64,000 nt of DNA from Oasisia sp. SBJ-2009 (Eukaryota; Annelida; Polychaeta; Sabellida; Siboglinidae). Every line of letters begins with the position of its first letter. The stretch's first letter is position 1. A model generated the notes under the pieces. That model was given only the letters and a program-made list of their open reading frames with translations. It did not search any database and was not told the DNA's origin. Shown here one piece after another: positions 1 to 40,224 of the stretch. The translations under genes were made by a program, and so were the position numbers. The stretch spans positions 48,691,067 to 48,755,066 of the forward strand of contig OZ024854.1 of the NCBI GenBank assembly GCA_964017155.1, given 5' to 3'.

Positions 1-2722
1 ATGGTATTGGCGACATCTGGACCATATTTGCAAGATACTGAATCAATGCCTTAAAGTGAAAAAAAAAGGCAACAGTTTAGTGTTATGCACCTAAAAGAGT
101 TTACACTAGCTAATCATTTGTATCTACAATCCAATTTTTCACCTTAGTGGTTACCTCAGAAAGTGGTCTTAAAGTGGGAAAATCTAGCTAATTCACCGAC
201 ACCACCGGCCCATCTTGGACCTTGCAACAAATGCATGTTTCTATATCATTAACTAAGCTGACTTATCAGTCATAAATAAACATACAAATTACATAACAAC
301 AATTGTAATAAATGAATATAAAAGTATGGTTAATAGTAATAAATAATTAAAGTAGTAAAATAAGTACGACGTAATAATAATTTTCATTCAGCACATACAC
401 AACCATTATGCATAAGAACATATTAATGAAGCTATTTGTTCTACTCATGAATGACATTTCCACCATCAGATATGTAATAATTATTATTTTTGAACAAGAC
501 ACTTTATTAATTATCGGAACAATAAATCACTAAAATGTAAAAAAGGAATATGAATATATGGGAAATATTATGGTGGTAGAAAAAGAAGGATTTAAAAACA
601 GTAATATTAACATGTTATTGTTTTAGTTATTATTGTTAAAACATCGCTTATGTAATATAAGCTTGCATGCTCGCAGTACACGCGGGATGTTTATAGAAAT
701 ATTGATAAAATAAACAATGTGACTTCATTGAAAAACACGTAATTTCCTTTTTCTTTTATAACTAATAGGCAATTTTGGATAATTATGCAGACACATGTAT
801 TTTTAATATTTATTTTTAAATATTACCTGTGGGTAGCATTCTTATTATTGCATATACTTTAATAACAGTATGTTGAATAGAAGAGAAGATAATTGTGGAT
901 TTGGCGCTATATAAAATAAACTAATAAAATTATATATTTGTATATTAAATTGTTATTTTTTATCAACTCTATTAGACCCATATCACCAAAGCGTTGCCTT
1001 AGTTTGCCGTTTAACATTTTCTGCAGATCATAGTGATGCAGCTAATTATTATTATATTATTTATAATTAATTAAACTAATTCGCGCGTGCGAATGCAGTA
1101 AGGTTAATAAATATTCGCGCTCCATCTAGCGGTATTTTGTGTAAAGCTAACTTATAATAGCGAGTTTACGGTAGTCGAAGTTGTCGAGTTGCCGTTCGCC
1201 AAGATTTGCGTTTCTGTTGTGAATGTTCTTCGTTAGACGAATGCTAGTGATTTTTTGGTAATGTAGTGTATGTATATGTATGTAAGAAATGTGGGGAGAA
1301 GTTTGGCGGCTGTTGGCGGTCGTTTTCGTGGTTAGGTTAGAAAGTAACAGATAATAATATGCATGCACAGTTCACGCCGACCAAGAAGACTCTCTGACGT
1401 CATTTTGTTTCTAAAATGGCGTAGTCTGTAGACTTTCTATGTCTATGTGTTTTACATTTTTTTCCTGGTAAACCACTGACGTTAAAAATATGATTGTTGT
1501 TGGAAGTTGTTACTTTTTATTAACTCTGGTAATCCCATATGATCCAAACATTGACTTTGTTTTCCCTTTAAGCGCCTCTGGTTAAATGGTTAGTATAATT
1601 CGGTAATTGTCAGTTTCACAACTTTTCGATCGTTCATTCGTCTTAAACGACACCATACCAAAGTAGTTAAAGTACCTATCACAGATAGTTATGTAGAAAA
1701 TATATAATGAAGGAATATGACGTTTCGCTATCGAAACATATAATAATTATAATATGATTCATGCTCTAATATGACACAATAGGGCCCGTAAGTGTGTCAC
1801 GATAAATGGCGTGACTCCGCGCGATTGGAGCTCATTGGGGTCTAAGCGAGACATTTGGGGACTGGTCACAAGAATAATACACAATAAAATAGTTTACGGT
1901 ATTTGCATTTTACATTGCTGTACATTGTGGTTTCGATAAGCACTTATATTTGACAAGTTTTCTAAATTCGCATAATCATAACACATGTGTACGTTTGCCC
2001 CAAACAGGTTGTACTACGCGAAAATGGCACTTTTCATTATTAGTCAAGATGGCCACACGCAAGTACTTGCCGCTATTGCCATGGCAACCACCATTATAAT
2101 CGATTAAAATTCATGATTTCCGTGATCATTGTCACCGGCAAAGTGTTCCACTGCTTCTGCTTGTAATAATCCTTCGGACAGTATAACTTAAATAGTTAGA
2201 CTGGAACCGTTCGATTATTACAACCAAAAACAAAACGAAGTCCTATACGTTAACATGGAGAATATGGACCTCCTGCCCCCAACTGCCCCCAGCCTCGTTT
2301 TCTCGCGCGAGACTTACACGCCCTATTAAAGAACATTTTGTTAAGAAAATTAATTTTGATTTTGTATTTAATTTTTACTGATCAATGTGATATAAAATAT
2401 TTGCGAGAACCACATTCTTATGTGAATCACTTGAACGACGTAGTGCTAATCAAGACAGCCCGTCAGAAATGCTGCATGAAATGCTCTACAACGTGAAATC
2501 CACATAAATAATATGCCAGGAAACGCCGTTACATAACCCGGCCCTGTTGCCGTCAACTACCAGCGTCCCTTTACCTCGTTACGCTGCACTCATTCGTTGT
2601 ACCCATCATGTGTTAACACGAAGTGTAGACATGGGTTATATTTACAACAGTTGGAGTCTAAGCGAATTCAAAGATGAACTGAAAAAGGGCGCGATTGCGT
2701 TACTGGTCTGAGTTCGTTGTCG
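1..2722. other. AT-rich non-coding DNA, probably ABCA3-like intron 22
   Basis: I see no exon here on either strand. The distal half of the second ABC domain should follow exon 22 on the minus strand, but no stretch here encodes a Q-loop, signature or Walker B. The only recognisable content is a dispersed repeat at about 1896-2340. The small open frames are low-complexity and unsupported. Confidence 0.5.
1896..2340 (+). repeat. Dispersed repeat, copy 1 (inverted partner near 29930-30450)
   Basis: About 450 bp matches the reverse complement of about 29930-30450 along its length. Shared landmarks include the CCCCAAACAGGTTGTACT block, CCATGGCAACCACCAT, and the AGAATATGGAC block near its end. I do not recognise the family. 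Since copies lie at both ends of the ABCA-like gene region in opposite orientation, it is a mobile or formerly mobile sequence. Confidence 0.7.
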
Positions 2723-5700
2723 TTACATTTTTCGGGCCGTTAAAAACGTTCCGGTTGACGTTTGTGCGCATGCGCAATAATTCCTGATGTCCAGCGAAAC
2801 AACAAAGCGTTTTCGGTATAAATGCCACGAGCTGTTCGTTAACGCTCCTGTGATGATTACTTGCGAAGAGTTTCTTAAAATGTTCAATGCAATAAAATAT
2901 TACGTTTTTTATAAATCACTGTCACGGATTATGGCGCACTACAGTCACGTGATTTATGCTTGCTATAAAAATTTGCCACGAATCTGTTTGGCCTCGTGTT
3001 AATTTAAATAAATAAATAAATAAAATAAACTTATATAGCGCCAAATCTAGCTTAAAAACTATTCAGGGCGCTTTACATGTACATGATAACATGTTCTTAA
3101 AACTAATTACCCAAATGTATAACTAAAACAAAATTAACTGTATATTATATAAAAGTGCATAAAGACAGACTAGTAAAAACATTATAAATAAATAAATATA
3201 GAAAGGCTAAAAAAATACACAAGGTCATTTAGGCTGAAGTAATGTTCTCTTCGATGCGTTGTCTCTTCATTTAATTATTTCTGCATCAGCCAAAGTATTG
3301 TTTAAAATAGAACGTCTTTAAGGCATTCTTAAAAGAGTTCTCATTGCACAGTTCTCGTAATGAGAACGGTAGTCTGTTCCACAGGTCCGGAGCAGCTGCG
3401 GGGAAACTCGCATCTCCAGCTTTGCAATTTGTTTTAGGTCTTTTAAGCTGTTTGGTTCCCTCTGAGCGAAGTGCTCTGGTTGGCGTGTAGATGCAAATAA
3501 GGTCACGCAAGTACACTGGTCTACGACAGTTGATCGCTCTTTGGACGAGTAACATTATTTTGAAACAGACACGTTCCCGGACCGGCAGCCAATGGAGTTC
3601 CTTCAGCACAGGCGTGATGTTGGAGTATTTTGGTACGCGCATGATCAGTCTAGCGGCAGTATTTTGAAGACGCTGTAGTCTGGCAAAGTTCTTGTCAACT
3701 GTGCCATATAGAAGATAATTACAATAGTCAAGCCTTGATGTCACGAGTGCGTTGACCACCCTCTCCCTCGTCTGTCTTGGCAAGAACTTGTTCATTTGAC
3801 CGATGTGATGGATGTGGAAATAGCAGCATCGAACAATTTCTGATGTGTTGGCAGACATGTTCATGTGATTGTCCAAGTACACACCAAGGTTTTTCACTTT
3901 ATCAACGGCTTGGATGAGTGCACCACCAACACTGATGCTAAGTTCTTTAATTAATTTCTTTGCGGATACAGGCACAATCGGAAGGAACTCAGTTTTCTGA
4001 TCATTTACTTTGAGATAATTTGAGGTGAGCCACTCTCGAATTTCCATTATGCAGTCTTGAAGACGCCGTATAGCTTCGGATAGTGATGTAGGATTGAAAT
4101 CAAACGTATGCATCAATTGCAGGTCGTCAGCGTAGTGGTGAAACTTGACGCCGTGTCTTCTGATGATATCGCCGACTGGTTGGACATACAATGAGAACAG
4201 TGCTGGCCCCAGCACGGATCCCTGCGGCACTCCTGTGGTACACGTGTAGTTTTCTGATGTAGCCTGACCAATCACAACCCTCTGTTTGCGGTCCTGCAGA
4301 TAGGATGCAACCCACCGTAGGGCGTAACCCTGAATACCATAACGCTTGCTGAGCCGATTGAGTAGTATGGTGTGGTCAATTGTGTCGAAAGCTGAACTCA
4401 GGTCAAGTAGGACAAGCAGAGTACCTTTTTTTCGATCCAAGGCCGCCCGGATATCGCTGCAGACTCTCAACAAGGCGGTTTCTGTTGAATGTAGTCTTCG
4501 ATATGCAGACTGGAATGGTTCGTTCAGGTTTTGTGAATCAAGATCATCAGACAATCGCAAAGCAACGACCTTTTCAATAACCTTGGATAGATGAGAGAGA
4601 GTGCTAACAGGTCGATAGTTACGTAGAATATCACGGTCTAAAGACGGCTTCTTTAATAATGGGTGAACACAGGCCATCTTTAAAGCAGATGGCATTGTCC
4701 CTTCCTCCAATTATTAGTAATAGCGGTGATGACCGGCACCAATGATGACAGGCACTGCTGAATCTGTTTGCGTGGCAGCTGATCAAGTTCACAGGTCTTA
4801 GTTAGACCTAACACAATCTTTTCTATTTCGACATCAGACGTGGGGTCGAACGAAACGAGTGGTTCTGTGAAGCATGTGTTCTCTACCAGTGGTGGGTTTA
4901 AGGAGCGCGGCACTTCTAGCTCTGCCCGAATCATTCGCACTTTCTCACTGAAGTGTTGTGCAAACTTGCTACAACCATCTTCAGTGGAGCAAAATTCTGG
5001 GTAGATGGCCTTCTGTTTAGCTCCCAAAGACCTGACAAGCCGGAACATCGACTTGTTGTCAGCTCCTTGCAGTGTGTCCTGGTAGTGTTTGCACTTTGCC
5101 TTGGCTATGCAGGCCGTTGACGCATTTCGGGCCTCAACATAGACCTGGCGGTAAACTTCGAGTTTGGTTGACCTCCAGCGATGCTCACACTGGCGCTTCT
5201 TCTCTCTAGCTTCTTTCACATCGTTGGTGTACCACGGACATGGCCTAGCCCTTCGCCTCACTCTGTTCGTGATTGGGGCGTGTTTTTCAAGGACCGTCCG
5301 GAGAACTGTGTCATAGTCTTTAACCATCTCTTGAGTGTTTTCAAGATGCCTTTGCAGCAGTTGTTGGCACTGGTAGGCAACGTCATCCGCGAAATGTTCA
5401 CTTTGCAGCTGACGAAAGTCTATGACAGGAACATTAACAGGGGCATGGACGGTCTGTGCATTGCTAGCACACAGTCAATGCAGTGGTGATCAGCTATTGA
5501 CATAGGCTTTACTGTAACTGACGCCACTGACTGGTCAACAGCCCGACTGATCACGAGGTCAAGGATGTGTCCGTGTATATGTGTCGGAGTTTTCACATGT
5601 TGAATTAAACCAAATGTATCTAATAGATCAATTAGTTTGTCAGCCTTTGAAGGATCATCGTAATGGATATTAAAGTCACCGACAACTATTGCTGGCACAA

Positions 5701-6421
5701 CAGAGATGGTAATGTCATTGAATAACGTTTCTAGTTCAGTTATGAAATCGGTGAGTGTGCCCGAGTTCTTGGTTGACACAGGTGGATGGTACACAACGTA
5801 AACATCGAAAGGGCGTACGTTGGTTCCCGTGAGGCGAGCACGCAGTAGTTCCATGTGTTTAAAACATGGCGATGCGAGTAGTTTGCACGAGTATGTTTCA
5901 CGATGAAGTAGACCGACACCGCCGACTCTGCCGCGCTGCCTTGGCACATGGACGAAACTGTAGCCGTCAGGAGCAAGTTCATTGATAATAGCTGAATCAC
6001 CACCTCGCTTCAGCCACGTCTCGGTGATTGCAAGAATATCGATGTCGTCATCACGGACATATTCATTAATCAGCATCGTTTTGTTCCTGACACTCTGCGC
6101 ATTCATTAAAACAATACGTATCTGCTCTCCTGTCACTGCTGGTGGCACTGCTGTCGCTCCCACCGTTGGTGGCACTGCTGTCACTATTGTCTTCGCTGCT
6201 TTTATTGCTGATGGTGATGCCCCGACCAGTAGCGCGACACGGTTGACCGCACTCAATTTGCGACAAACAACTTCGCTGAGAGGTTATATACATACTAACG
6301 AACAACCCGTGGTATTTATACCACAAATATTTTGTCGTTTCGCTGCACATTGATTATTTTACATTTATTGCGCATGCGCAGAAACGTCAATGGGAACGTT
6401 TATAACGCCGGAAAAATGTAA
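2723..6421. mobile_element. Terminal-inverted-repeat element A, split by a LINE
   Basis: The ends are inverted repeats starting TTACATTTTTC and containing GCGCATGCGC about 45 bp in. The left part (2723-3005) and right part (6260-6421) align to the continuous element at 16323-16783. Removing the LINE and one target-site copy leaves about 445 bp, close to the 461 bp of that intact copy. No transposase is encoded, so this is a non-autonomous (MITE-like) element. The superfamily is unknown. Confidence 0.8.
3006..6254 (-). mobile_element. CR1/L2-like non-LTR retrotransposon, endonuclease + RT, frameshifted
   Basis: On the minus strand an APE-type endonuclease (about 6250-5450; LMNAQSVRNK, ITETWL, VGDFNIH and an ADHH motif) is followed by a reverse transcriptase (about 4700-3286; NYRPVSTL, LLDLSSAFDTIDH, GVPQGSVLGP and the catalytic YADD). 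The reading frame shifts near 5455 and near 4708, so the copy is dead. The frame is open right up to the 5' end, with no ORF1, suggesting 5' truncation. The 3' end carries a hairpin-like AAAGCGC...GCGCTATATAAG tail and a (TTTA)n terminus. AATTT at 3001-3005 and 6255-6259 fits a target-site duplication. The clade is judged from motifs only. Confidence 0.9.
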
Positions 6422-6512
6422 GCACTACAATTTCATCAGCCCGAGTTGCGTATCAGCGCCCCCTAGCGACCCTGTAGGTTCCCATTGACCGGATGTGCTA
6501 GACGTGACCTAC

Positions 6513-32525
<26,013 letters not shown>

Positions 32526-32691
32526 GACGTCACCGCCTCAAATAATAGATTATTAATAAAATTAAGTGATTCAGGGGTACAGGTATGTTATTCTCTCGAG
32601 TGTATTGCATAGGGTTAGAGATGCGATCCACACGCATACAGAACGCTAAGTTGTATTCACAGACTATAACTGGTGACACATGAATCATGCA

Positions 32692-34556
<1,865 letters not shown>

Positions 34557-36148
34557 CTGCTATCATATTTATAAAGTTCTATATTTATTTTTACTTGACA
34601 TAGGCACTACACTAAACGTGTAGTACCTAATTAGTCCTGCATCTCAGGAGAAATAGTTTAATCTGTGAAGCCGTTATGTTTACGTTAATTAATGAAAGGG
34701 AAACGTACAATATTTGGTGTTTTGTATATGAAAAATAGTTAATATAAGCTAACCATTTCCATCTGCATTTATGATTTTCAAGTCAGTCAATGGTTAACTG
34801 AGCTGAAAAGTGACTCACTGTTACTGAGTGGGGGCTAAAGGCAGCTGCCTGGGATTTCGCTGGGGGCAAATGTGTGGTTCTGAGCCTCGGAGCCGGAGGA
34901 AACCCTTTTAGTAGCACCCTCTGACTCTGTCTTCAGTTCAGATGTCAGACCCAGTTCAGCTCCACAAATGTAACTTACCTTAAACTGTGAGTCTTTCTTT
35001 TATAAGGTAAAATACTGGTATAGTATTTAATATTGTAATAATTGACTTGTTATTTGTAGTCTATCGACGTAGGCCGTAGTCGTAGACGTAGATGATGCAT
35101 GGTTATGGCTGCCTAATTATGGCTAATATGCCGTTGATATGATATGGATGGGCATATATGCGTATCACGTATGGCTTGCTTTTTTAATTAGATACTTCTG
35201 CTATAATTTATGTGTGCAACCATCAGTATTCAACTGCACAGAACCTATTCTATTGCGTGTGTCAAAACAATGCAAAAATCAAGTCCAGCCCCGGCCGCGC
35301 CAAGCCCAAGGCGAAGCCTGGGCCAAGCCGACGGCGACATGATATAATAAACATATCACAATACATAGCTGTCAAAAGGTATGGTAACTAAGTTTATACT
35401 TACCTAAATACCTTAACAGAGAGAATATATACTAGCCTAAATTATACTAGCCATGTGTGTTTCATTTGTATCCGAATGTCACATGCAAGTGGCTTGTGGG
35501 TGTATTATAAGTTCATGTTTAAATGCCACTCTCGATAAAACTGCATGGAAAGGTCAAGGACGTTGTGCTATAAATCTAGGGAGCAAACCGTATTTATATT
35601 AATCCTTGCGAACATTGTATGAACCGGGCGTCAAAAAGATTTCATACAGACGCTTGCCTGTAGCTGCGATGGCAGTGATGCATTTAATGTTGGAGTCGTT
35701 TCACTTTCCTGGGCACAAATATCCATATATTAACGGATTGTGCAATACCTGTTAATTGGAATATTTATCTGCTATAATAAATAAGAAAGGGTGCATTATT
35801 TATTTTTAACATTCTTAACATTAAGAAGTAAATTACGGTACCGCAGCTGTTCTTAAGCCTTGGGCGGTATGAAATAAAGTAACATCCTAACATACTACAT
35901 ATTCGAAATCTTCCATTTTTCCAAATAGATATTCATCTTGATTGTGTCTATCAGAACGTAAAATAACTGTAATAACAGTAAGTAAATGGTACTTATACTA
36001 ACTAAGTCAATAGAAATACAATAGTAATAAAACGAAACAAATTGTTAAATAAGCTAAGATAAAATAAAAGTTATAAATAAAATAAAAACATGCATCAAAT
36101 AAATAAATAAATACTAATTACCATAATAAGACCCACGTCACACACACT
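34557..36148. other. Intergenic DNA, nothing recognised
   Basis: AT-rich, non-coding sequence. A core promoter for the ABCA3-like gene could not be recognised. Confidence 0.5.
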
Positions 36149-36162
36149 CAGCGTCACACACA

Positions 36163-36218
<56 letters not shown>

Positions 36219-36305
36219 TGGACATACACACACACCCACACACGTGTGTGTGTGTGTGTGTGCGTGTGCGCGTGTGTGTGCGTGCGCGCGTGCATGCGTG
36301 TGTGA
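36149..36305. repeat. (GCAC)n and (GT)n microsatellites
   Basis: (CGCA)n at 36162-36220, CACACAC near 36225, then (GT)n with GC interruptions to 36300. The CA-rich and GT-rich halves are mutually complementary. Confidence 0.93.
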
Positions 36306-36355
36306 AACTGTCAATAAAAATTAGGCTCACGGAAGATGGAAAGGCTGAGGGAGGG

Positions 36356-36645
<290 letters not shown>

Positions 36646-36699
36646 ACAAAATATAATGTTTACGAGGGTTAAAATATATTGTTATCCCTTTAATTTGTA

Positions 36700-37247
36700 T
36701 TTATAATAAAAATAATGATTTCTTATGCGCCAATATCCTCGAAGATCAAGCTCAGTGGCGCGACAAAACTCAAGTCTCAGGTGGTTTCCTCTTTTCCTTC
36801 TTCTTTAGAATTAGTGAGTCCACTACAGATTACACATTTACCCCTTGTGTGGGATCTTTTACTTCCCCTTCCATAGACACCAGATAAAAGGGACCACCGG
36901 CTTTTAGTATCTCTTCCGAAAGACACAGGCAAATGGATTAAGCAATCTTGTAATCGTAGTATAGGTCCTATACACGAGTCGTAGTTGGCAAATGGATGAA
37001 GGTATACTAGGAAGTAGTTGGCAAATGGATGAAGGTATACTAGGAAGGTAAGCAGGGTAGGCAACATTAAAGAAATAGGGTTTAGACGTCGGCGGAATGA
37101 AGCTATGTTATCTTCTAATTTACTGCTGGCAAGAAGCGAATTCCACACAATTCGGTGGGGAACCGAGAAAGCACGGGTAGCTGCTTTCGTTTTCACCCGA
37201 GGAATGTAACGATGATGTGAGATGTTTGGACTGTGTGCATCCAACAT
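36700..37247 (-). mobile_element. LINE 3' fragment with RT C-terminal tail
   Basis: The minus strand encodes IPRVKTKAATRAFSVPHRIV and WNSLLASSKLEDNIASFRRR, the ...FSVxxxxxWNSLP...SFKxxL block found after the RT of CR1/L2/Jockey-like LINEs. It lacks the RT core. A 30-odd-bp direct duplication sits at about 36985 and 37013. Confidence 0.72.
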
Positions 37248-37249
37248 CT

Positions 37250-38187
37250 ATTGTTGAAGGTCTTCTCATACGTGTACTATACCGATATATCCCTTGAAAT
37301 CACATAATGAGAAATTATGTAATCAGCGTACATGTCCCTTGAATTTGAAAGCATATACTTATCATACAACCATCATAGGCGTCCCCTACTAAAGTGGACT
37401 ATAAGTCTTCAGTAACAGCTAGACCGCTGGCAACGTAGACGAATAGAGCTGCTTTCTTACAGATAGTAGATCAACTCATGAATCCCCAGGGTTCGTCCTC
37501 GGCTGCATTAACATAAAACATATCAACGATGTATTAGGCTGCGCGACATCAAATAAACTGGACACACGGGAAGAACAATGGCAGCTTTTATTCCATCCGG
37601 GAAACTGCCATAAATCTAATGTAAACTCTAAAAATACATGGCCACGGATGAACTGCGTAATCAAGTAACACACTCCAAGTTCACAAAGCGCATTGGGGGA
37701 TTCCTGTAACAACGACAGTTCTAATTGGCCAGATCAGGTTTTGTCAGCAGAATCACAGGATCGACACCACAATGCGAAAGAACGTTGGGTTTATCACACT
37801 TTCATTTGAAACAAGAACCGGCAGAAGACGTGTTTTGTTGAGACAGACATCAACCACAACATTTCTTGGTATGTCATACTTCAGCAACATCGCTTTATCT
37901 ACTGAATAACATATATTCCGTCACGCAATAGTTACTTTCATTGTGTATTACTGTTTTGCAGCTTTACGCCTACACAACATCAGTCTGCACTGAAAAGTCC
38001 AATATAAGCCTAGGCACACGTGTAACATTTACAACGTAATTGTCCAGACACATGTCCAAACTGTATATCCGGACATAGGCACAGTATGTCACTCAAGAAA
38101 TAATATGTAACGTCCTTGTACATATTTAAGACACAGATCACGTCTACAATTGTAACTACGATTGACAGGTATCGATTATCAACCAGC
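37250..38187. other. 3' flank of the CARD-coiled-coil gene
   Basis: Probably contains its 3' UTR. An AATAAA on the minus strand at 37587-37592 is a possible polyadenylation signal about 600 nt after the stop. No other feature recognised. Confidence 0.4.
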
Positions 38188-38928
38188 CTAACGCCGCGGT
38201 ACAGAAGTAACTCTGCCAGCGGAAGACCCAGCGCCTGTGGACTTCCGGACTGACTTTTTCTTTGACTTCGTACGAACGCTGCCACCTGGTGTGTCGCGGG
38301 GCGGACCCGACCTTTGACTTCTCAGGGTGACGCCAGTTGCCCCGCGGGGTGTGGCCGACGGCTGACTCCTCGGGGTGACTCCCGACGACTTGAGCCTACC
38401 GGACGATGTCGTGGCCTCCGACGAATGGTCATCCTGACCGACGTGTACGCCTTCTCGCTGGTACAGCTGCGACAGGCGCTTGCTCCGCTCCAGCTCCTCG
38501 CAACGCGTCTTCCACTCGTCCAGCTCCGCGTTTAGGTCACGATCGCGACTTCGCAGCTTCTCCACAATCGCATCTTGCCGCTCAAGTTTAGTATCCAGCA
38601 GCGCCACCTCGTCCTTATACCTCAACACTTCCTTGTCTAAGCCTTGCAGTTCCTCCTTGCGAGCGTCCTTCAGTTGTCTGATGCGACGTTCCAGTTCTTC
38701 GTTTTCGTTTTCTTTTCCCGCAGTCGCAGTCTTAGCGTCGACGATAGATTGTGCCGCCGCCTTGAGAGCTTCTTGGATCTTCTCGTCCATCCGCCAGCTG
38801 ACGGAGTTGCTCTTTTCGTCCAGGTTCAAGAGCCGCAGGGCACGTCGTCTCTGTTCCAGCAGCGATTCCATCTCAAGCAGTGCGTGGGACGTCATGTTAC
38901 GCAGCTTGTTGAACTCTTCCTCGACGAT
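38188..38928 (-). CDS. CARD-CC gene exon 5: coiled coil, basic tail and stop
   Basis: Acceptor TTTGTCATTTCCAG. It encodes 246 residues: helical IVEEEFNKLRNMTSHALLEM, LEQRRRALRLL, a long Glu/Lys/Arg coiled coil to about residue 390, then TPRSQPSATPRGATG-type repeats and a KSKKKSVRKS basic patch. It ends VTSVPRR and stop. Confidence 0.9.
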   Translation of the reverse strand: MVEEEFNKLRNMTSHALLEMESLLEQRRRALRLLNLDEKSNSVSWRMDEKIQEALKAAAQSIVDAKTATAGKENENEELERRIRQLKDARKEELQGLDKEVLRYKDEVALLDTKLERQDAIVEKLRSRDRDLNAELDEWKTRCEELERSKRLSQLYQREGVHVGQDDHSSEATTSSGRLKSSGVTPRSQPSATPRGATGVTLRSQRSGPPRDTPGGSVRTKSKKKSVRKSTGAGSSAGRVTSVPRR

Positions 38929-40066
38929 CTGGAAATGACAAAGAAATTTTTTTGTAGAGCGCAATGGTTCAGCGGTAGAGTTTCGGACTCTCGACTACGA
39001 GAATCCCGGTTCGAATCCTGTGCTGCGATGTTAAAACCTTGGGCAAGTTTTTTTCATTCTACGTTGCCCCAGTTCACTCAACTGTATAAACGAGTACCTG
39101 ACTACAGACAGTGGTGGATATGTGTACGAGCGGCCTTCACGCATTAATTTTAGCATATGGCTGGCTGTTTCCCAGGGACGCCGAGATGGTGTCTGAGTGA
39201 ACAGGTCTTTCAGGGAAGTAAAGTATAAAGCGCTTTGACCGGTCCTGAGGAGTGGACACAGCTATATAAGAAATTGCCTTTACTTTTTTACAGGCCTATG
39301 CTAAAATGTCTATTTACGCGACTTCACAGGATTTGTTCACATCATCACATTAAAAAATGCGAATAGGGGCCTATCTACAATAGCATACAGTGATATATGA
39401 TGCAGCGGGATATAATTTGAATAATCTAAATAAAACGTACGTTTTGTGACGGTATCCATCGTCTTTAGACTCACCTGTATTTGCGTTTTGTTGACTTCCT
39501 TGCACCCGTATTGAGAAAGCACCGACTGTCGCGACACTAGCATGGCAGGATTGCGCAGGCGTCCTTTGTTGGCGTCGATAAACTTGCGTGTACTATCGCT
39601 CACTTCGGCTGCCATCTTGTCTCGGCCGTCGCAAATTGATTTAATGCATCGGAGGTCTTCCTCGGTCGAGTCCTTCTGCTTAATCCACGCGGATAATGTC
39701 ACCTAAAACCAGACATATACTTATGACGATAACGCTAACTCTGTCGGTTTGTAATAGTAGAACAATCTCCTCCCAGGCGCCGATGACAAGTCGTCTATTT
39801 CGTTATTCTTGTGCCTCCTTTGACCATCGACATCTGATCTAAACATTGGTGACGCCGATGTATCAAAAATGCAATATTAGTTATAAATAAGTATTTACTT
39901 AGCTGCCTATGAATGCGGTTGTACATGCTTTTCTTTCACCCGATGTAACTGAGTGGTGATGAATTCTCCAGAAGCTGCTACTTTCAACGTAACTGTCCGG
40001 ACACATGTGGAAGAGGCGGGGGTGGACAGTGTGTGTGTGTGTGTGTGTGTGCGTGTGTGTGCGTGC

Positions 40067-40133
<67 letters not shown>

Positions 40134-40186
40134 CGTGTGTGTGCGTGTGTGTTTGTGTGTGTATAGGCAGGCGTGCGTGCGTGCGA

Positions 40187-40224
<38 letters not shown>

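Noticed and set aside
39008..39018. Intact tRNA gene
   Set aside because: The A and B boxes are tRNA-like, but no full cloverleaf acceptor stem closes, and a LINE-like tail follows; it is a SINE.
38480..39147. Plus-strand Ser-rich frames over CARD-CC exon 5
   Set aside because: Antisense shadow of a Glu/Arg-rich coiled-coil exon.
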